Positions 35,035 through 44,174 of a stretch of DNA of 64,000 nt are shown here, piece by piece. The stretch is taken from the NCBI RefSeq assembly GCF_022352215.1, contig NZ_JAKRWF010000001.1:1674001-1738000 (forward strand), written 5' to 3'. The stretch's first letter is position 1; the number at the start of each line of letters is the position of its first letter. Below the pieces are notes generated by a model that saw only the letters and a list, made by a program, of their open reading frames with translations, did not search any database and had not been told where the DNA came from. Made by a program: the position numbers and the translations under genes. Source of the stretch: Flavihumibacter cheonanensis (lineage in GTDB: Bacteria; Bacteroidota; Bacteroidia; Chitinophagales; Chitinophagaceae).

Positions 35035-35451
35035 TCACCCTATCCAACACAACTCCAGTTCATTCTCTTCCAATGGCCGGTCGAATCGTTGCTCGAATCC
35101 ATACATAAGCAGGTTGTTAATGGCTACCTGAAATGGCGTGCCTTTTAACCAGCCATAATCCCGTAATAGTTGTTGTATGGATACAAGTATTTCAGCTTCT
35201 GTTTGATTTGTTTCAGGCCCATCTAATAATCCGCGGATCCGATTGGCACATTGATTGGCAGCCGCAAACTGATCCTCCAGTTCAATACGCGTGGAATCTT
35301 GTTCTGGAGTGGAACGAGCCCGTTTGGCTTTCCACCAATTCAGTAATGAGGTCCGGTAATATTTCCAGCAGAGGACTGCATAATAACCAGCCAAACAGCC
35401 GAGTAAAAAATATAGAAATTGTCCCCAGGAAATAGCACCTAACATGACCAT
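35035..35451 (-). CDS. small membrane protein upstream of traE
   Basis: 138 residues from ATG 35451; a longer frame to 35577 would have an unusual N-terminus and would overlap the divergent gene. One N-terminal membrane helix (ISWGQFLYFLLGCLAGYYAVLCW) is followed by a soluble part, LLRDYGWLKGTPFQVAINNLLMYGFEQ. Its place just before traE is typical of small tra-operon proteins. I recognise no named family. Confidence 0.5.
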   Translation of the reverse strand: MVMLGAISWGQFLYFLLGCLAGYYAVLCWKYYRTSLLNWWKAKRARSTPEQDSTRIELEDQFAAANQCANRIRGLLDGPETNQTEAEILVSIQQLLRDYGWLKGTPFQVAINNLLMYGFEQRFDRPLEENELELCWIG

Positions 35452-35556
35452 CGCGTTACCACACAAATATGGGGAGGATGAAAAGCGATTTTTCAATAGT
35501 TCCTCCCAACTTGGGAGAAATAAAATAAAATAGTAACTTAATGAAAACCTTCTCTT

Positions 35557-35955
35557 ATGGACAATACACCACTCCAAATGCCAGTTCGCATCGCAGGCTT
35601 AATTATTGGCTATCTCAATAATGCTCTAACTGAAATCGAAGCCGATGAATTAGATAATTGGATTTTAGAAAAGGATGAGAATATGGAACTTTTTGAAGTA
35701 CTCACAGAATATGAGCGCAATATTGATTTTACGCCTGAGTCCTATTTAGATAAATACGATGAATTAATGGAATTATGGGTTGTAAGTGGCTGGTTGGTAA
35801 AACGAGAACTAAATGCCATATCAAAATATGAATTAGAACAACTCGTCAATTGGTTGCTTGTAAATCCTGAGCACATACACGTACTTCAACAACTAAAGCC
35901 CAATGCCAATAAACTCAGGCTTACCTATTATGCCTTACAGGCGCATAAAAATTAG
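35557..35955 (+). CDS. FecR-N-like small protein, function unknown
   Basis: 132 residues. Residues 10-45 (RIAGLIIGYLNNALTEIEADELDNWILEKDENMELFEVL) resemble the N-terminal helical domain of FecR anti-sigma factors, which binds sigma factors. The second half (LWVVSGWLVKRELNAISKYELEQLVNWLLVNPEHIHVLQQL) repeats the same helical pattern weakly. No membrane helix or FecR periplasmic domain is present, so it could be a soluble sigma-binding protein. It is transcribed away from the tra operon. Confidence 0.5.
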   Translation: MDNTPLQMPVRIAGLIIGYLNNALTEIEADELDNWILEKDENMELFEVLTEYERNIDFTPESYLDKYDELMELWVVSGWLVKRELNAISKYELEQLVNWLLVNPEHIHVLQQLKPNANKLRLTYYALQAHKN

Positions 35956-35973
35956 CAGCGAGGCCTGTCCACC

Positions 35974-36003
35974 GAATATCCAGTTCATCCATTTTGCAGA
36001 CTA
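35974..36003 (-). repeat. third copy of the rteC 3' end (about 28 bp)
   Basis: ATCCAGTTCATCCATTTTG at about 35978 matches the extreme 3' end of rteC (39195-39225, reverse strand, encoding AKMDELDL). It is the shortest of three such copies. Confidence 0.5.
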
Positions 36004-36252
36004 AATATGGCGGTGTATTTTAACTTATTTTTGTTTGCAAATCCGGCCACGTATTATATGAAAGGTTTGGATGATTCCAGTTCATGTTTATATCATCGAC
36101 AGGTTTATTACATATGTACATATTTTTAAATAATGTTTACATGTATTAGACATTTTTGCCGATCACGTAGCTATCGTGTACATATTTATACTTTTTTTCG
36201 ATATGTTTTCTATATATGTCGATAACATAATTATAAGCTATTTTTATTTACC
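36004..36252. other. AT-rich gap with no gene
   Basis: Between the two rteC fragments the sequence is strongly AT-rich with several ACATAT/TACATA elements. No ORF, RNA gene or clear promoter was seen. A similar AT-rich gap without genes runs on from 36371 to 36626. Confidence 0.5.
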
Positions 36253-36370
36253 AAAAATCCAGCTCATCCATTTTGGCGACTACTTTTTCCTTTAGGAGAT
36301 CCAACAATTGGGTCCTATTTTTCTTTCTTAATCGGATTCTATTAAAGACATGGTAGAAATCACCAGATCA
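36253..36370 (-). pseudogene. fragment of rteC (C-terminal 36 codons)
   Basis: This stretch lines up base for base, with few differences, with the last 110 bases of the intact rteC gene at 39188. Read on the minus strand it encodes VFNRIRLRKKNRTQLLDLL and then KEKVVAKMDELDFW, against the intact EIRLRKKNRTQLLDLLKQKV. There is no upstream part. The fragment lies at the other end of the T9SS/barrel cargo, so the cargo is bracketed by two rteC 3' ends. Confidence 0.8.
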
Positions 36371-36626
36371 ATCATGAAATCGAAATGAGCTATTTTACTA
36401 ACCCTTTAGATCATAATCGTATTAGATAGTGATTTATAAAATACGTTTCTTTTCGAACCTTCAGCGGGGGTAATTTTTCCCTCTTCCAAATTTTGTAAAT
36501 ATGAACAACCGTTTGTCACTTAGTAATTCATCTTTATTCTAAAACCTTAGTTTTTATAATAATAATTCACCATTTTGATATATTTCATTTATTGCTAAAT
36601 AAACTTCACAATTTTGAATGTCATAC

Positions 36627-36667
36627 TATACTATAAAAGTCACCATTAAGGTGACTTTTATAGTATA
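36627..36667 (-). terminator. 18-bp perfect stem-loop terminator
   Basis: Arms of 18 bases at 36627-36644 and 36650-36667 pair perfectly around the loop ATTAA. It lies just past the stop codon of the T9SS gene. The core is CTATAAAAGTCACC. The second arm (read on the minus strand) is followed by A/T sequence, so it probably stops the minus-strand transcript. Confidence 0.65.
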
Positions 36668-36671
36668 TATA

Positions 36672-38369
36672 TTATCTTAATGAGATAGGCTTGACCTCCC
36701 AACTTACACCATTAAAAATTCGTACATAATATGAACCTGGTCTGAAGTCTCTTAATGAGATTGTGAATGTTTGTGATTTTTCAGGAACTGAATACTTTTT
36801 TATAATATTTCCACTTTGATCAACCAATTCAACTTGTTGGATAAATTCATCCTGATTTTTTCTTTCAATTTTAAAATCACTAAAGGAAGGGTTTGGATAG
36901 ATTGCAAAATTTGATTTTAATTGCCCACAAAGAGTGCTAACCTCTAAAAAAACAGCTGAACTATAACCGCAAGCATTTATTGTTCTTACACGAATATAAC
37001 CAGAGCTAAAACTGGATGAAATAGTAATCGGAATATCAAATCCAGTAGCCCCTAAAATAAACGGATTATTTCCTCCACTTGCACTTGAGGTAATACCACT
37101 CCAAAGAAACCATTCATATTGATCGCTTGTTCCTCCAGTCATTACCGCTTCAGCACGGTACCCACCAGGATTTAAACACATAGGATCATCTGCTCCATTA
37201 CCATACACATTGATAAATTCTGGTACATTTGGAACACCAACCGTAATTGTTCTATATTTCGTAACAGATGTACCACAAGCTGTGAAGGATGCAGATATTG
37301 TTACTGTACCACTCCCTACTTTAGTAAGGGTAGCAATATTATTAGAAGATGAGATCTGTACAACTCCTGTAGGCTGGGATGACCACTCAACTGTTGTGTT
37401 GCAAGGCAATCCAACTACTTGTACTTGTTTAGATCCAGAACAAAATGACCCAGGATCTGATATACTCATTGATGGAAGGCTGACAGTAGTTACTAACTGA
37501 TTAGTAGAATAAACTGTTGAACCAACAGTCACATCAACAATTATTGGATTTAATTTTGCGCCACACTTTTGAGTAAGTTCAATATTGGGTGAAGTGCCTG
37601 TTGAAATTATTTGAGGAGCGTCAACACCGCCATACAGCCAACCATTATTCGGACCTAGTTTCCACGTATAATTTGTAACACCTGAAGTCCCGTACACATT
37701 CGAGATACTTATGTTTTGTATGGCCGATTGTCCACATCCAACCATAATGGTTGCAGGTATTGTAAAAGATACAGGAGGAAACTCCTCAATAACGATTTTG
37801 GTAATCTTTACTTCTGAAACTTCAGAGGTAGATCCAGCAGATGCTGTAACAATAAAATAGTTGTCATTTAAAGATGAGATAAAATTATTAACTACTAAAT
37901 AAGATTTAGAAGCTGTAGAATTGATTACAGCACTACCTATCTCGGAAGGGAAATTCCATTTTGGACCTGGAACAGAACCACAAGATGCAGGAGATGTTTC
38001 ACTTGGATCAGGCAATTCTAAAGCAGTATGCATCTTTAAGTCAGGAGTAGAATTATTGTCAATTGAGGACTTGGTACAAGTGACTGTAATTTTGTATCTG
38101 TAATTCTGTTTTATATCAAATTCAATTGCAAAAGCTGTTCCATATGTACTAGAATTATCAGATCCTCCTTTAGTTTTTAATATTAATCCAGAAGAATAGG
38201 TAACGCCACCAGATACTGGGTAATGCTTAAAGCCGTTAACTACTTTTAAAGGAGGAGAATTGAATATATTACAAATACTGGAGGAGTATCCCAAATTTGA
38301 ATATTCCAATGTTTGGGCATGCATAAGTTGACTGGCTCCTAAAAGAAGCAATAAAAGATATCTTTTCAT
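36672..38369 (-). CDS. secreted protein with type 9 sorting domain
   Basis: 565 residues with a signal peptide (YLLLLLLGASQLMHAQ). The middle contains Ig/PKD-like beta repeats rich in Ser, Thr and Asn. The last 80 residues (NFAIYPNPSFSDFKIERKNQ ... GSYYVRIFNG) are a T9SS type A sorting domain, so the protein goes to the cell surface through the type 9 secretion system and is processed there. Function unknown. It is AT-rich relative to the tra genes and lies in the cassette bracketed by rteC fragments. Confidence 0.85.
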   Translation of the reverse strand: MKRYLLLLLLGASQLMHAQTLEYSNLGYSSSICNIFNSPPLKVVNGFKHYPVSGGVTYSSGLILKTKGGSDNSSTYGTAFAIEFDIKQNYRYKITVTCTKSSIDNNSTPDLKMHTALELPDPSETSPASCGSVPGPKWNFPSEIGSAVINSTASKSYLVVNNFISSLNDNYFIVTASAGSTSEVSEVKITKIVIEEFPPVSFTIPATIMVGCGQSAIQNISISNVYGTSGVTNYTWKLGPNNGWLYGGVDAPQIISTGTSPNIELTQKCGAKLNPIIVDVTVGSTVYSTNQLVTTVSLPSMSISDPGSFCSGSKQVQVVGLPCNTTVEWSSQPTGVVQISSSNNIATLTKVGSGTVTISASFTACGTSVTKYRTITVGVPNVPEFINVYGNGADDPMCLNPGGYRAEAVMTGGTSDQYEWFLWSGITSSASGGNNPFILGATGFDIPITISSSFSSGYIRVRTINACGYSSAVFLEVSTLCGQLKSNFAIYPNPSFSDFKIERKNQDEFIQQVELVDQSGNIIKKYSVPEKSQTFTISLRDFRPGSYYVRIFNGVSWEVKPISLR

Positions 38370-38394
38370 ATTGAAAGGTTTAGGTTTATACTTA

Positions 38395-38940
38395 TCATTC
38401 CCGTTCTAGGTGAATTTGAAATCCAATTGAAGCTCGTATACCATTATTGCTACTGGTTGACGCTTGGTATCCTGTATATCCTATTAGCAATTCCATTGCC
38501 ACACTGGAATTTAAGAATACGGACGGCCCAGCGGAAAAACTGTAAGAAGTATATCTGTTTTTTAAAGAATTTTGGTTATTTGATGTCACATTAAATCCAA
38601 TACGAGCATCAGAAACAACATTTATTCTATTATCAGTATTTAAAAAATAATAACGGATAAATGGTCCAACCCCAAAAGTTGTAACCCGTGTTTTTGAACT
38701 TAATGTAGAAATGCTGTGGATTAGATCGAATGCAATACCACCTGCTAACTTATCAACAAAAAAATAACCTACGTTTGGCTTACCTTGAAATACTGTTGAA
38801 CTAATCTCACTTTGATCCGTTTTTGTCTTTGAATGATCGAATGATAACTGACCACCCATCAACCAATTGTTTTTAGTTATTTGGCTAAAGCAACTACTTG
38901 CACAAAGAAAGGCTAATACGGTAAAATAAATAAATCTCAT
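38395..38940 (-). CDS. small outer-membrane beta-barrel protein
   Basis: 181 residues with a signal peptide (FIYFTVLAFLCASSCFSQ). Alternating strands (NWLMGGQLSFDHSKTKTD, KPNVGYFFVDKLAGGIAFDL, FGVGPFIRYYFLN) and the C-terminal RASIGFQIHL are typical of OmpA/OmpX-like 8-strand barrels. It lies 25 bases upstream of the T9SS gene in the same direction. Function unknown. Confidence 0.75.
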   Translation of the reverse strand: MRFIYFTVLAFLCASSCFSQITKNNWLMGGQLSFDHSKTKTDQSEISSTVFQGKPNVGYFFVDKLAGGIAFDLIHSISTLSSKTRVTTFGVGPFIRYYFLNTDNRINVVSDARIGFNVTSNNQNSLKNRYTSYSFSAGPSVFLNSSVAMELLIGYTGYQASTSSNNGIRASIGFQIHLERE

Positions 38941-39187
38941 AGAATTTTTTGGTTAGTTTTTAAAGAGTAATTACATAGTAAATATTAATTACTTCAATTG
39001 ACTAGTATTGAATGTAAGAAGTAAATTTTTTGAATTAATACCTCAAAGTGGTAATCTACTTGTTACACCTATTTAAATCAACATAATAGATAGTAATAAT
39101 AAAAGAAGTACTGTGAATAAAAAAACACTTTGTATTTTAATATAAATAGTAATACTTATTTTAGAAATAAATTTCATCGAAATTCAT

Positions 39188-40066
39188 CTAATTCAAATCT
39201 AGCTCATCCATTTTGGCAACTACTTTTTGCTTCAGTAGATCCAGCAATTGGGTCCGATTCTTTTTTCTTAATCGGATTTCATTAAAGACATGGTAGAAAT
39301 TTCCCAAGTCAACCTGAAAATAATGGCTGAAAAAATTGACCAGTTGTTTCAATTCCACCTGACCATTATTATATACACCCGAACTTTGTAATGCATAAAT
39401 CAACTCTACCAGTGCCGCCTTAGATGCTGTCCACCGAAGGGGGAGGTATTTTTGTTCCGGACCTGTTGGAGCAGGTTGTTCAGTTGACGTTACCAATACC
39501 TGTTGCCAATAAGCTACCAGCCTTTCATTGGCCCAATACCTGGCAACTAACACATCATAACCGGTAGACCAGGTTCGATCCCGATCCAGTAGCAAGGGGT
39601 CCAACAACTCCTCATCGCCGCTACTTTGCCGGGTAAAATACTGTCGATCAAGATCCGTACGTTCCAGGCGCAGGTACTGAAAAAAAGCAGTGTGTACTTG
39701 TTGAAAATGTGCCAGGGAGTCCAACTGTTGTTGTACATATTTCTTAACGGCTTTTTCCGTCCCCATTGGAAAATGTAGCCAGCCCTCAAATACACTCATC
39801 CAATACAAATACTCCTGTTGAAAGACCGGCTTGATTTTTTTGAAAAAGATAATTTCTGCTTCAACAGCTACTATGGGATGTTGTTCCAAATAGGTTTTTA
39901 ACCAGTTTAATGCCACTCTACTTGCTTTCCAGGCAGCACTCGCAACCGCTAATGCATTATTACCCGGCTGTACGCTGAGCGTTTCAAGCTCCTGCAGTAA
40001 TTGAGCATACCGTTCCTGAATGTCTACCGGTGCTCCCTCCAAAACTCTCCATTGTCTGGCGTTCAT
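39188..40066 (-). CDS. rteC: RteC-like regulator of conjugative transfer
   Basis: 292 residues. The C-terminal phrase VFNEIRLRKKNRTQLLDLLKQKVVAKMDELDLN and the YFTRQSSGDEELLDPLLLDRDRTWSTGYD region fit RteC family proteins. In CTnDOT, RteC activates excision genes. This supports the idea that the region belongs to an integrative element. Fragments of its 3' end are duplicated at 36253 and 35974. It lies 26 bases downstream of the acetyltransferase-like gene. Confidence 0.8.
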   Translation of the reverse strand: MNARQWRVLEGAPVDIQERYAQLLQELETLSVQPGNNALAVASAAWKASRVALNWLKTYLEQHPIVAVEAEIIFFKKIKPVFQQEYLYWMSVFEGWLHFPMGTEKAVKKYVQQQLDSLAHFQQVHTAFFQYLRLERTDLDRQYFTRQSSGDEELLDPLLLDRDRTWSTGYDVLVARYWANERLVAYWQQVLVTSTEQPAPTGPEQKYLPLRWTASKAALVELIYALQSSGVYNNGQVELKQLVNFFSHYFQVDLGNFYHVFNEIRLRKKNRTQLLDLLKQKVVAKMDELDLN

Positions 40067-40092
40067 ACATAGGAAGATTTAAGGTACTAAAA

Positions 40093-40671
40093 TCAGGACG
40101 ACCAACGATACAATACCACCCAACCAAGCGGATTGGTATAGGTAGCAATCAGTTCAAAGCCGATGGATTCCATGAATCGCTGCATGCGTTCGTGGGTACC
40201 TGGTAACTCCACCAATAACTGCAACGCACAACGACTACCGGACCGAACAAATTCCATTACCATTCTAAGAGCAGCTAACCAACTATCGGTATGGCAAGTC
40301 TCCCTGGGTACCAAATAATACAATACCCAACCCTCCACCAATAGCGGGCAATGGATCAATAAATTGGTTCTACTCACCGGTACCAGTTCCCAATAACTGA
40401 GCACTTTCCCTTGCCTTTCTACCACCACCGACTGTTCACCTTGCGTCTTTAAACGCCGTTGAATACGATGGATCAAACGTTCCGTTTGTATCTCCCAAAT
40501 CTGATTGGTCAAATGGGTTGGATCATTCAAAACAGCATATACCTGCTGCAGGTCGCGAACAATCCAGCAGGCCCGAAATTGCCATGATAATCCATTATCA
40601 TCTATCCATTCCAACCAGGTTGGGGGTTGTTCAAACGGATATAGGGACGCTATCATCGGTTCTCCCATCAT
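40093..40671 (-). CDS. GNAT-like acetyltransferase, tentative
   Basis: 192 residues. The arrangement of strands and the phrase RCALQLLVELPGTHERMQRFMESIGFELIATYTNP look like the C-terminal half of a GNAT fold (V...AIRFYEKLGFE type). A clear acetyl-CoA loop (Q/RxxGxG/A) is not visible, which weakens the call. It precedes rteC by 26 bases in the same direction and may be co-transcribed. I do not recognise a named family. Confidence 0.4.
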   Translation of the reverse strand: MMGEPMIASLYPFEQPPTWLEWIDDNGLSWQFRACWIVRDLQQVYAVLNDPTHLTNQIWEIQTERLIHRIQRRLKTQGEQSVVVERQGKVLSYWELVPVSRTNLLIHCPLLVEGWVLYYLVPRETCHTDSWLAALRMVMEFVRSGSRCALQLLVELPGTHERMQRFMESIGFELIATYTNPLGWVVLYRWSS

Positions 40672-40828
40672 ATTCCGTCTACCGCCCAGGTAAATCCATT
40701 CTTTATATATTCGAATATCCTTGATTCCATAAACTATAAATTGTACTTTCTATACGCTAAACTTTTATACTTTGAAAAAAAGCACCGTTTTATCACGGGT
40801 TTCAACTACTGGAAATGCTCAACCCTGT

Positions 40829-41650
40829 ATGCTTGGAACAGCAACCTGTCAGTTGCATTTCTATGAAGCAACAAAAGCGTCTCGCGTCGTCCCCCATGAT
40901 CTGCTACCAAACACGCTCCAATGGATTTTCTGTCTCCAGGCCACAGTTTACTGGAATGGACAACCGCTTCCTGCTGCCAATCATGGTCTCTTTGAATCCG
41001 GAGCGCAGCCTACCGGCTCCGTCCTAACCCTTCTTCCTCAAGCAAGTGCACTCCTTTTACAGATCCCCCTCGACGTATGGCAGCCCACACCCAACTTCCC
41101 ACTTGCCACTGCCTCCGAAATAACACCCCCAATCAGTTACCCCTTGTTATTATTGCTCAGTGAAACTTCCAATCTTACACATGCGTCGACTCGATTACCC
41201 TATTTCATCCGCACGCTGATAACTGCAACCACTTGTTCTGCTCCACCAGCAACAACACGGCTGCCTTTTCAAGAAACGCAGAAAATCATTCAGGTGGAGC
41301 AGCAACTCTTATCCTTTGGTGCTGCCATTCGATCCATTCAGCAACTGTGTTCCGCTCTTCACATCAAATCCTATAAATTCAACCTCCTCATCAAATCCAT
41401 TTTTAATTGCACTCCACAGCAATGGTTGTTGCGCCTTAAAATGACCTATGCTGTTCAATTGCTGCATCAAAACCAATTCACCATTGAATATATTGCCAAG
41501 CAATTGCAGTACCAGTCGGATGAAAATTTTATTACAGCCTTTAAAGCGCATTTCGGAATCACTCCGCATGTATTCCGAAAACAAGTCAAGCAGTTGCACG
41601 TATTCCCCTTTTCCGAAAGACACGCGGCTCCACACCTACCCGTTGCTTAA
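40829..41650 (+). CDS. AraC-family transcriptional regulator
   Basis: About 273 residues; an alternative TTG at 40772 lies by a promoter-like stretch. The N-terminal half is unlike known ligand domains. The last 100 residues form an AraC helix-turn-helix (IRSIQQLCSALHIKSYKFNLLIKSIF, FTIEYIAKQLQYQSDENFITAFKAHFGITPHVFRKQ). The 3' end overlaps the 3' end of the opposite-strand AraC gene by 65 bases. It lies near rteC, which suggests element regulation. Confidence 0.75.
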   Translation: MLGTATCQLHFYEATKASRVVPHDLLPNTLQWIFCLQATVYWNGQPLPAANHGLFESGAQPTGSVLTLLPQASALLLQIPLDVWQPTPNFPLATASEITPPISYPLLLLLSETSNLTHASTRLPYFIRTLITATTCSAPPATTRLPFQETQKIIQVEQQLLSFGAAIRSIQQLCSALHIKSYKFNLLIKSIFNCTPQQWLLRLKMTYAVQLLHQNQFTIEYIAKQLQYQSDENFITAFKAHFGITPHVFRKQVKQLHVFPFSERHAAPHLPVA

Positions 41651-42491
41651 ACACACGGGAAAAATAACTTGGTGAGGAAAATCCTACTTGAATACCTACT
41701 GCCAGAATGGATTCATTGCTATGAAGCAACAATTCTTTTGCCTTTTCAATACGCATCAGTTGGACAAAGGAATGTAAGGACTGGCCATATAATTGTTTGC
41801 AGAGCGTTTGCAACCGTAACACATTCATGCCCGTGAAATGCAACAGGATCGACAACGTGATCGGCTTATCCAGTTCCTGTAGAATATAGGGCACCAAAGC
41901 CAATACCCGTTCCTCTTCATCCGCTAAGTCGGTTACCGATCCAGTTGCCTGGGTTAATACCAATTGCTCCAATAACTGAAACGCCTGTTGTTCCAATGCG
42001 AGTTGATCTTCCACTAGAAAGTGGGGACCAGCACGAATGGATAGTTGCTGAAAAAAGCGCTCCTGTTGAAGAGTCAATAGAAAAGAATGTTCCTTAAAGA
42101 CGGAATCCGAAAAGGGATCAACAAAATAAGGCCACCAATTACTAGCAACTTTTTTTGTCAACCAGTCCTTGATTTCACGCAGTGATAATTGGAATACCCA
42201 GCCACTGGCCGGTTGTTGGCTACCAATCTGCCAACGTTCCTTCCCCTCACGTAAACAACTGATGAGCGCCATGTGCGCAGGAAGCAATTGGTGAGAGGTC
42301 GAAGTTCGTAAACGCAGGGCACCTTGTAAACAAATCGTCCAATAAAGGAGTGGCTCCTTGGCAAGGATAGCCCAACCGGGACTGGTTGCAGGTTCGTTCA
42401 TAAATCGGTACACCTGAAATCCAGGAAACCGATCCAGCTGCCAATGCATAGCTTTTGCACCCGGTCTATGGATAAAGGGATTTATACTCAT
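41586..42491 (-). CDS. AraC-family transcriptional regulator
   Basis: 301 residues from ATG 42491 (a longer frame to 42572 has no sensible N-terminus). The C-terminal AraC motif is FTGMNVLRLQTLCKQLYGQSLHSFVQLMRIEKAKELLLHSNESILAVGIQVGFSSPSYFSRVFKQRVGVEPRVFRK. The N-terminus may be a cupin-like sensor. It is convergent with the previous AraC gene, with a 65-base overlap, and divergent from the next one at 42671. Confidence 0.8.
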   Translation of the reverse strand: MSINPFIHRPGAKAMHWQLDRFPGFQVYRFMNEPATSPGWAILAKEPLLYWTICLQGALRLRTSTSHQLLPAHMALISCLREGKERWQIGSQQPASGWVFQLSLREIKDWLTKKVASNWWPYFVDPFSDSVFKEHSFLLTLQQERFFQQLSIRAGPHFLVEDQLALEQQAFQLLEQLVLTQATGSVTDLADEEERVLALVPYILQELDKPITLSILLHFTGMNVLRLQTLCKQLYGQSLHSFVQLMRIEKAKELLLHSNESILAVGIQVGFSSPSYFSRVFKQRVGVEPRVFRKRGIRATA

Positions 42492-42670
42492 GGAAAGGTT
42501 TATTTGATGCACGGTTGCCAGAATCTCTGATAACCTAACTAGTAAGATACCATTTAATAAAGGGAAATACAAATAGCCAGGAATAGGAAATTGACAGGAA
42601 TCAAAGTTTTTAATCTGGAGTTTTACAATATGCTTTCAACTACTACTTTAATTTCCAAAAAAACTAACAG

Positions 42671-43630
42671 GTGCCTAGCTCCTACATCTCTGACCGATGG
42701 GGCCCTTGTGTCCTTGAACCCCAAGTGGCAATGGAACGAACCGGCCTGTTTGCGGTAACTACTCCGGACTGGAAGTTATTGGGGCAACTTTTAGAAGATA
42801 CCGATGGTTCCATTGAATGGGGTTGGGTAACCACCGAAAATGCGGATCAACTCATGATCATGGCAGATGACTATCCCTTTCTTTGTTTTTCTTTGATTCA
42901 GAACAGTGCTGATATTCACATTACCGGCAATGGAGAAATCACCCTGCATGAAACCGGCTTTCAATTGTTGTACAGTCCGTATATGTCCTTTACCATTCGC
43001 TTGCGAAAGGGACAAACCTACGGGTGGATGATTCTACGATTTTCAGAGGACAGCTTCAAAGAAATTATTCAAATCACCCGGATCCAGCAACAAGTCAGCA
43101 ATTTTTTACATCCTCGATTTTTGTTACCACAGCCCAAAATATGGCCTGCTTCCAAATGGCATCAACTGGCCGTACAGGTTCCTCAACAGATTCCCCACCC
43201 TTTCTTACAACACCTTCCATCTGCCATTGCACTTCGGACTTTAATCGACATACTTTCTTCCTTACATCAGTTTGCGGAGCAAGCCCGTTTTATTTCCCTG
43301 GACATCGCCGCTACTGTGTATCAACAAAAGGCAGCTTTACTGAGCATATCCCACCAACATTTATTGATCGATGAATTACTTTCCGAAGCAGGCATTACCA
43401 ATAAACCCTATTTCAGAAAATGCATTAAAGGCCTTTACGGTTGTTCTATAATTGACCTAATCAATCAATACCGTTTGCAAACAGCCGCTAGCTTACTGCT
43501 TAAGAAAGAAGTTTCCATAAAAGAAATTGCAGTTCGCGTGGGATATGCCAATGTATACCATTTCACAACCCTGTTCACCAAATTATTTGGGCTTCCTCCC
43601 AAAAAGTATCAACAACAATTTGGCTTATGA
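42671..43630 (+). CDS. AraC-family transcriptional regulator
   Basis: 319 residues with a GTG start at 42671 (an ATG at 42731 is possible). The C-terminal helix-turn-helix is visible: HLLIDELLSEAGITNKPYFRKCIKGLYGCSIIDLINQYRLQTAASLLLKKEVSIKEIAVRVGYANVYHFTTLFTKLFGLPPKKYQ. It is divergent from the AraC gene at 41586; the two share a 180-base gap that may hold both promoters. Confidence 0.8.
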   Translation: MPSSYISDRWGPCVLEPQVAMERTGLFAVTTPDWKLLGQLLEDTDGSIEWGWVTTENADQLMIMADDYPFLCFSLIQNSADIHITGNGEITLHETGFQLLYSPYMSFTIRLRKGQTYGWMILRFSEDSFKEIIQITRIQQQVSNFLHPRFLLPQPKIWPASKWHQLAVQVPQQIPHPFLQHLPSAIALRTLIDILSSLHQFAEQARFISLDIAATVYQQKAALLSISHQHLLIDELLSEAGITNKPYFRKCIKGLYGCSIIDLINQYRLQTAASLLLKKEVSIKEIAVRVGYANVYHFTTLFTKLFGLPPKKYQQQFGL

Positions 43631-43675
43631 AATCTATAAATTTTTCTACAAATGCTATAAAAGAAAGAAGCGTTG

Positions 43676-43798
43676 ATGTTTTCTGATCCCAATCAATCAG
43701 TTGAACTTTATACAATAACCTTATCAAATGAGACAGTTAAAAAATTAAAGATCGTATTGCAATACCAGGGGAATGCTGAAAACCTGCTAAAAGAGTAA
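43676..43798 (+). CDS. possible 40-residue small protein
   Basis: ATG at 43676 to TAA at 43798 encodes MFSDPNQSVELYTITLSNET and 20 further residues (ending NAENLLKE). It lies 45 bases after an AraC gene and 27 before the small exported protein. Codon use is ordinary. It could be real or chance; it has no signal peptide. Confidence 0.25.
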   Translation: MFSDPNQSVELYTITLSNETVKKLKIVLQYQGNAENLLKE

Positions 43799-43825
43799 GC
43801 ACCTTAACTATAAAAAAAGAAACGT

Positions 43826-44125
43826 ATGAAAAAGTATGTAATTGGATTTTCCGCTTTGTTCTTTGCACTAATTGTTACGTTGGCTGTTACAGCGAAAGAA
43901 GAACCAAAAGCAACTCCGGAATTAATGGCTGTTTGGTTTGATTTTAACGGCAGCCCTGGACAGGAAAACATCGCAAGCCAGTATTCAGTCGATGGAGACA
44001 ATTCTCCGGAATGCCCAACTGATGAGACGTATCTGTGTGAAATTTTGGCCGTTCCTCAAACAGGTTCACCCAATTTACCAGATCTCTCCACCATTCAGCA
44101 ATCACGTTTTAAATCAGCACCCTGA
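43826..44125 (+). CDS. small exported protein (DUF6520-like)
   Basis: 99 residues. Signal peptide (YVIGFSALFFALIVTLAVTA) then a short mature part with WFDFNGSPGQENIASQYSVDGDNSPECPTDETYLCEI. Two Cys near the C-terminus could form a disulphide. The pattern resembles small Bacteroidota exported proteins called DUF6520. Function unknown. Confidence 0.55.
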   Translation: MKKYVIGFSALFFALIVTLAVTAKEEPKATPELMAVWFDFNGSPGQENIASQYSVDGDNSPECPTDETYLCEILAVPQTGSPNLPDLSTIQQSRFKSAP

Positions 44126-44128
44126 TAC

Positions 44129-44162
44129 AAAAAAGCAGCCGCCTGAAGGCGGCTGCTTTTTT
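44129..44162. terminator. strong bidirectional rho-independent terminator
   Basis: A perfect 15-bp stem (GCAGCCGCC core) with TGAA loop, flanked by A and T tracts, lies between the convergent genes 43826 (+) and 44175 (-). It can stop transcripts from both sides. Confidence 0.9.
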
Positions 44163-44174
44163 AAAAACTAAACA

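Noticed and set aside
36100-36240. Repeated ACATAT / TACATA elements as a possible replication origin or CRISPR-like repeat
   Set aside because: The repeats are short, irregular and explained by AT-rich composition; no spacers of constant size.
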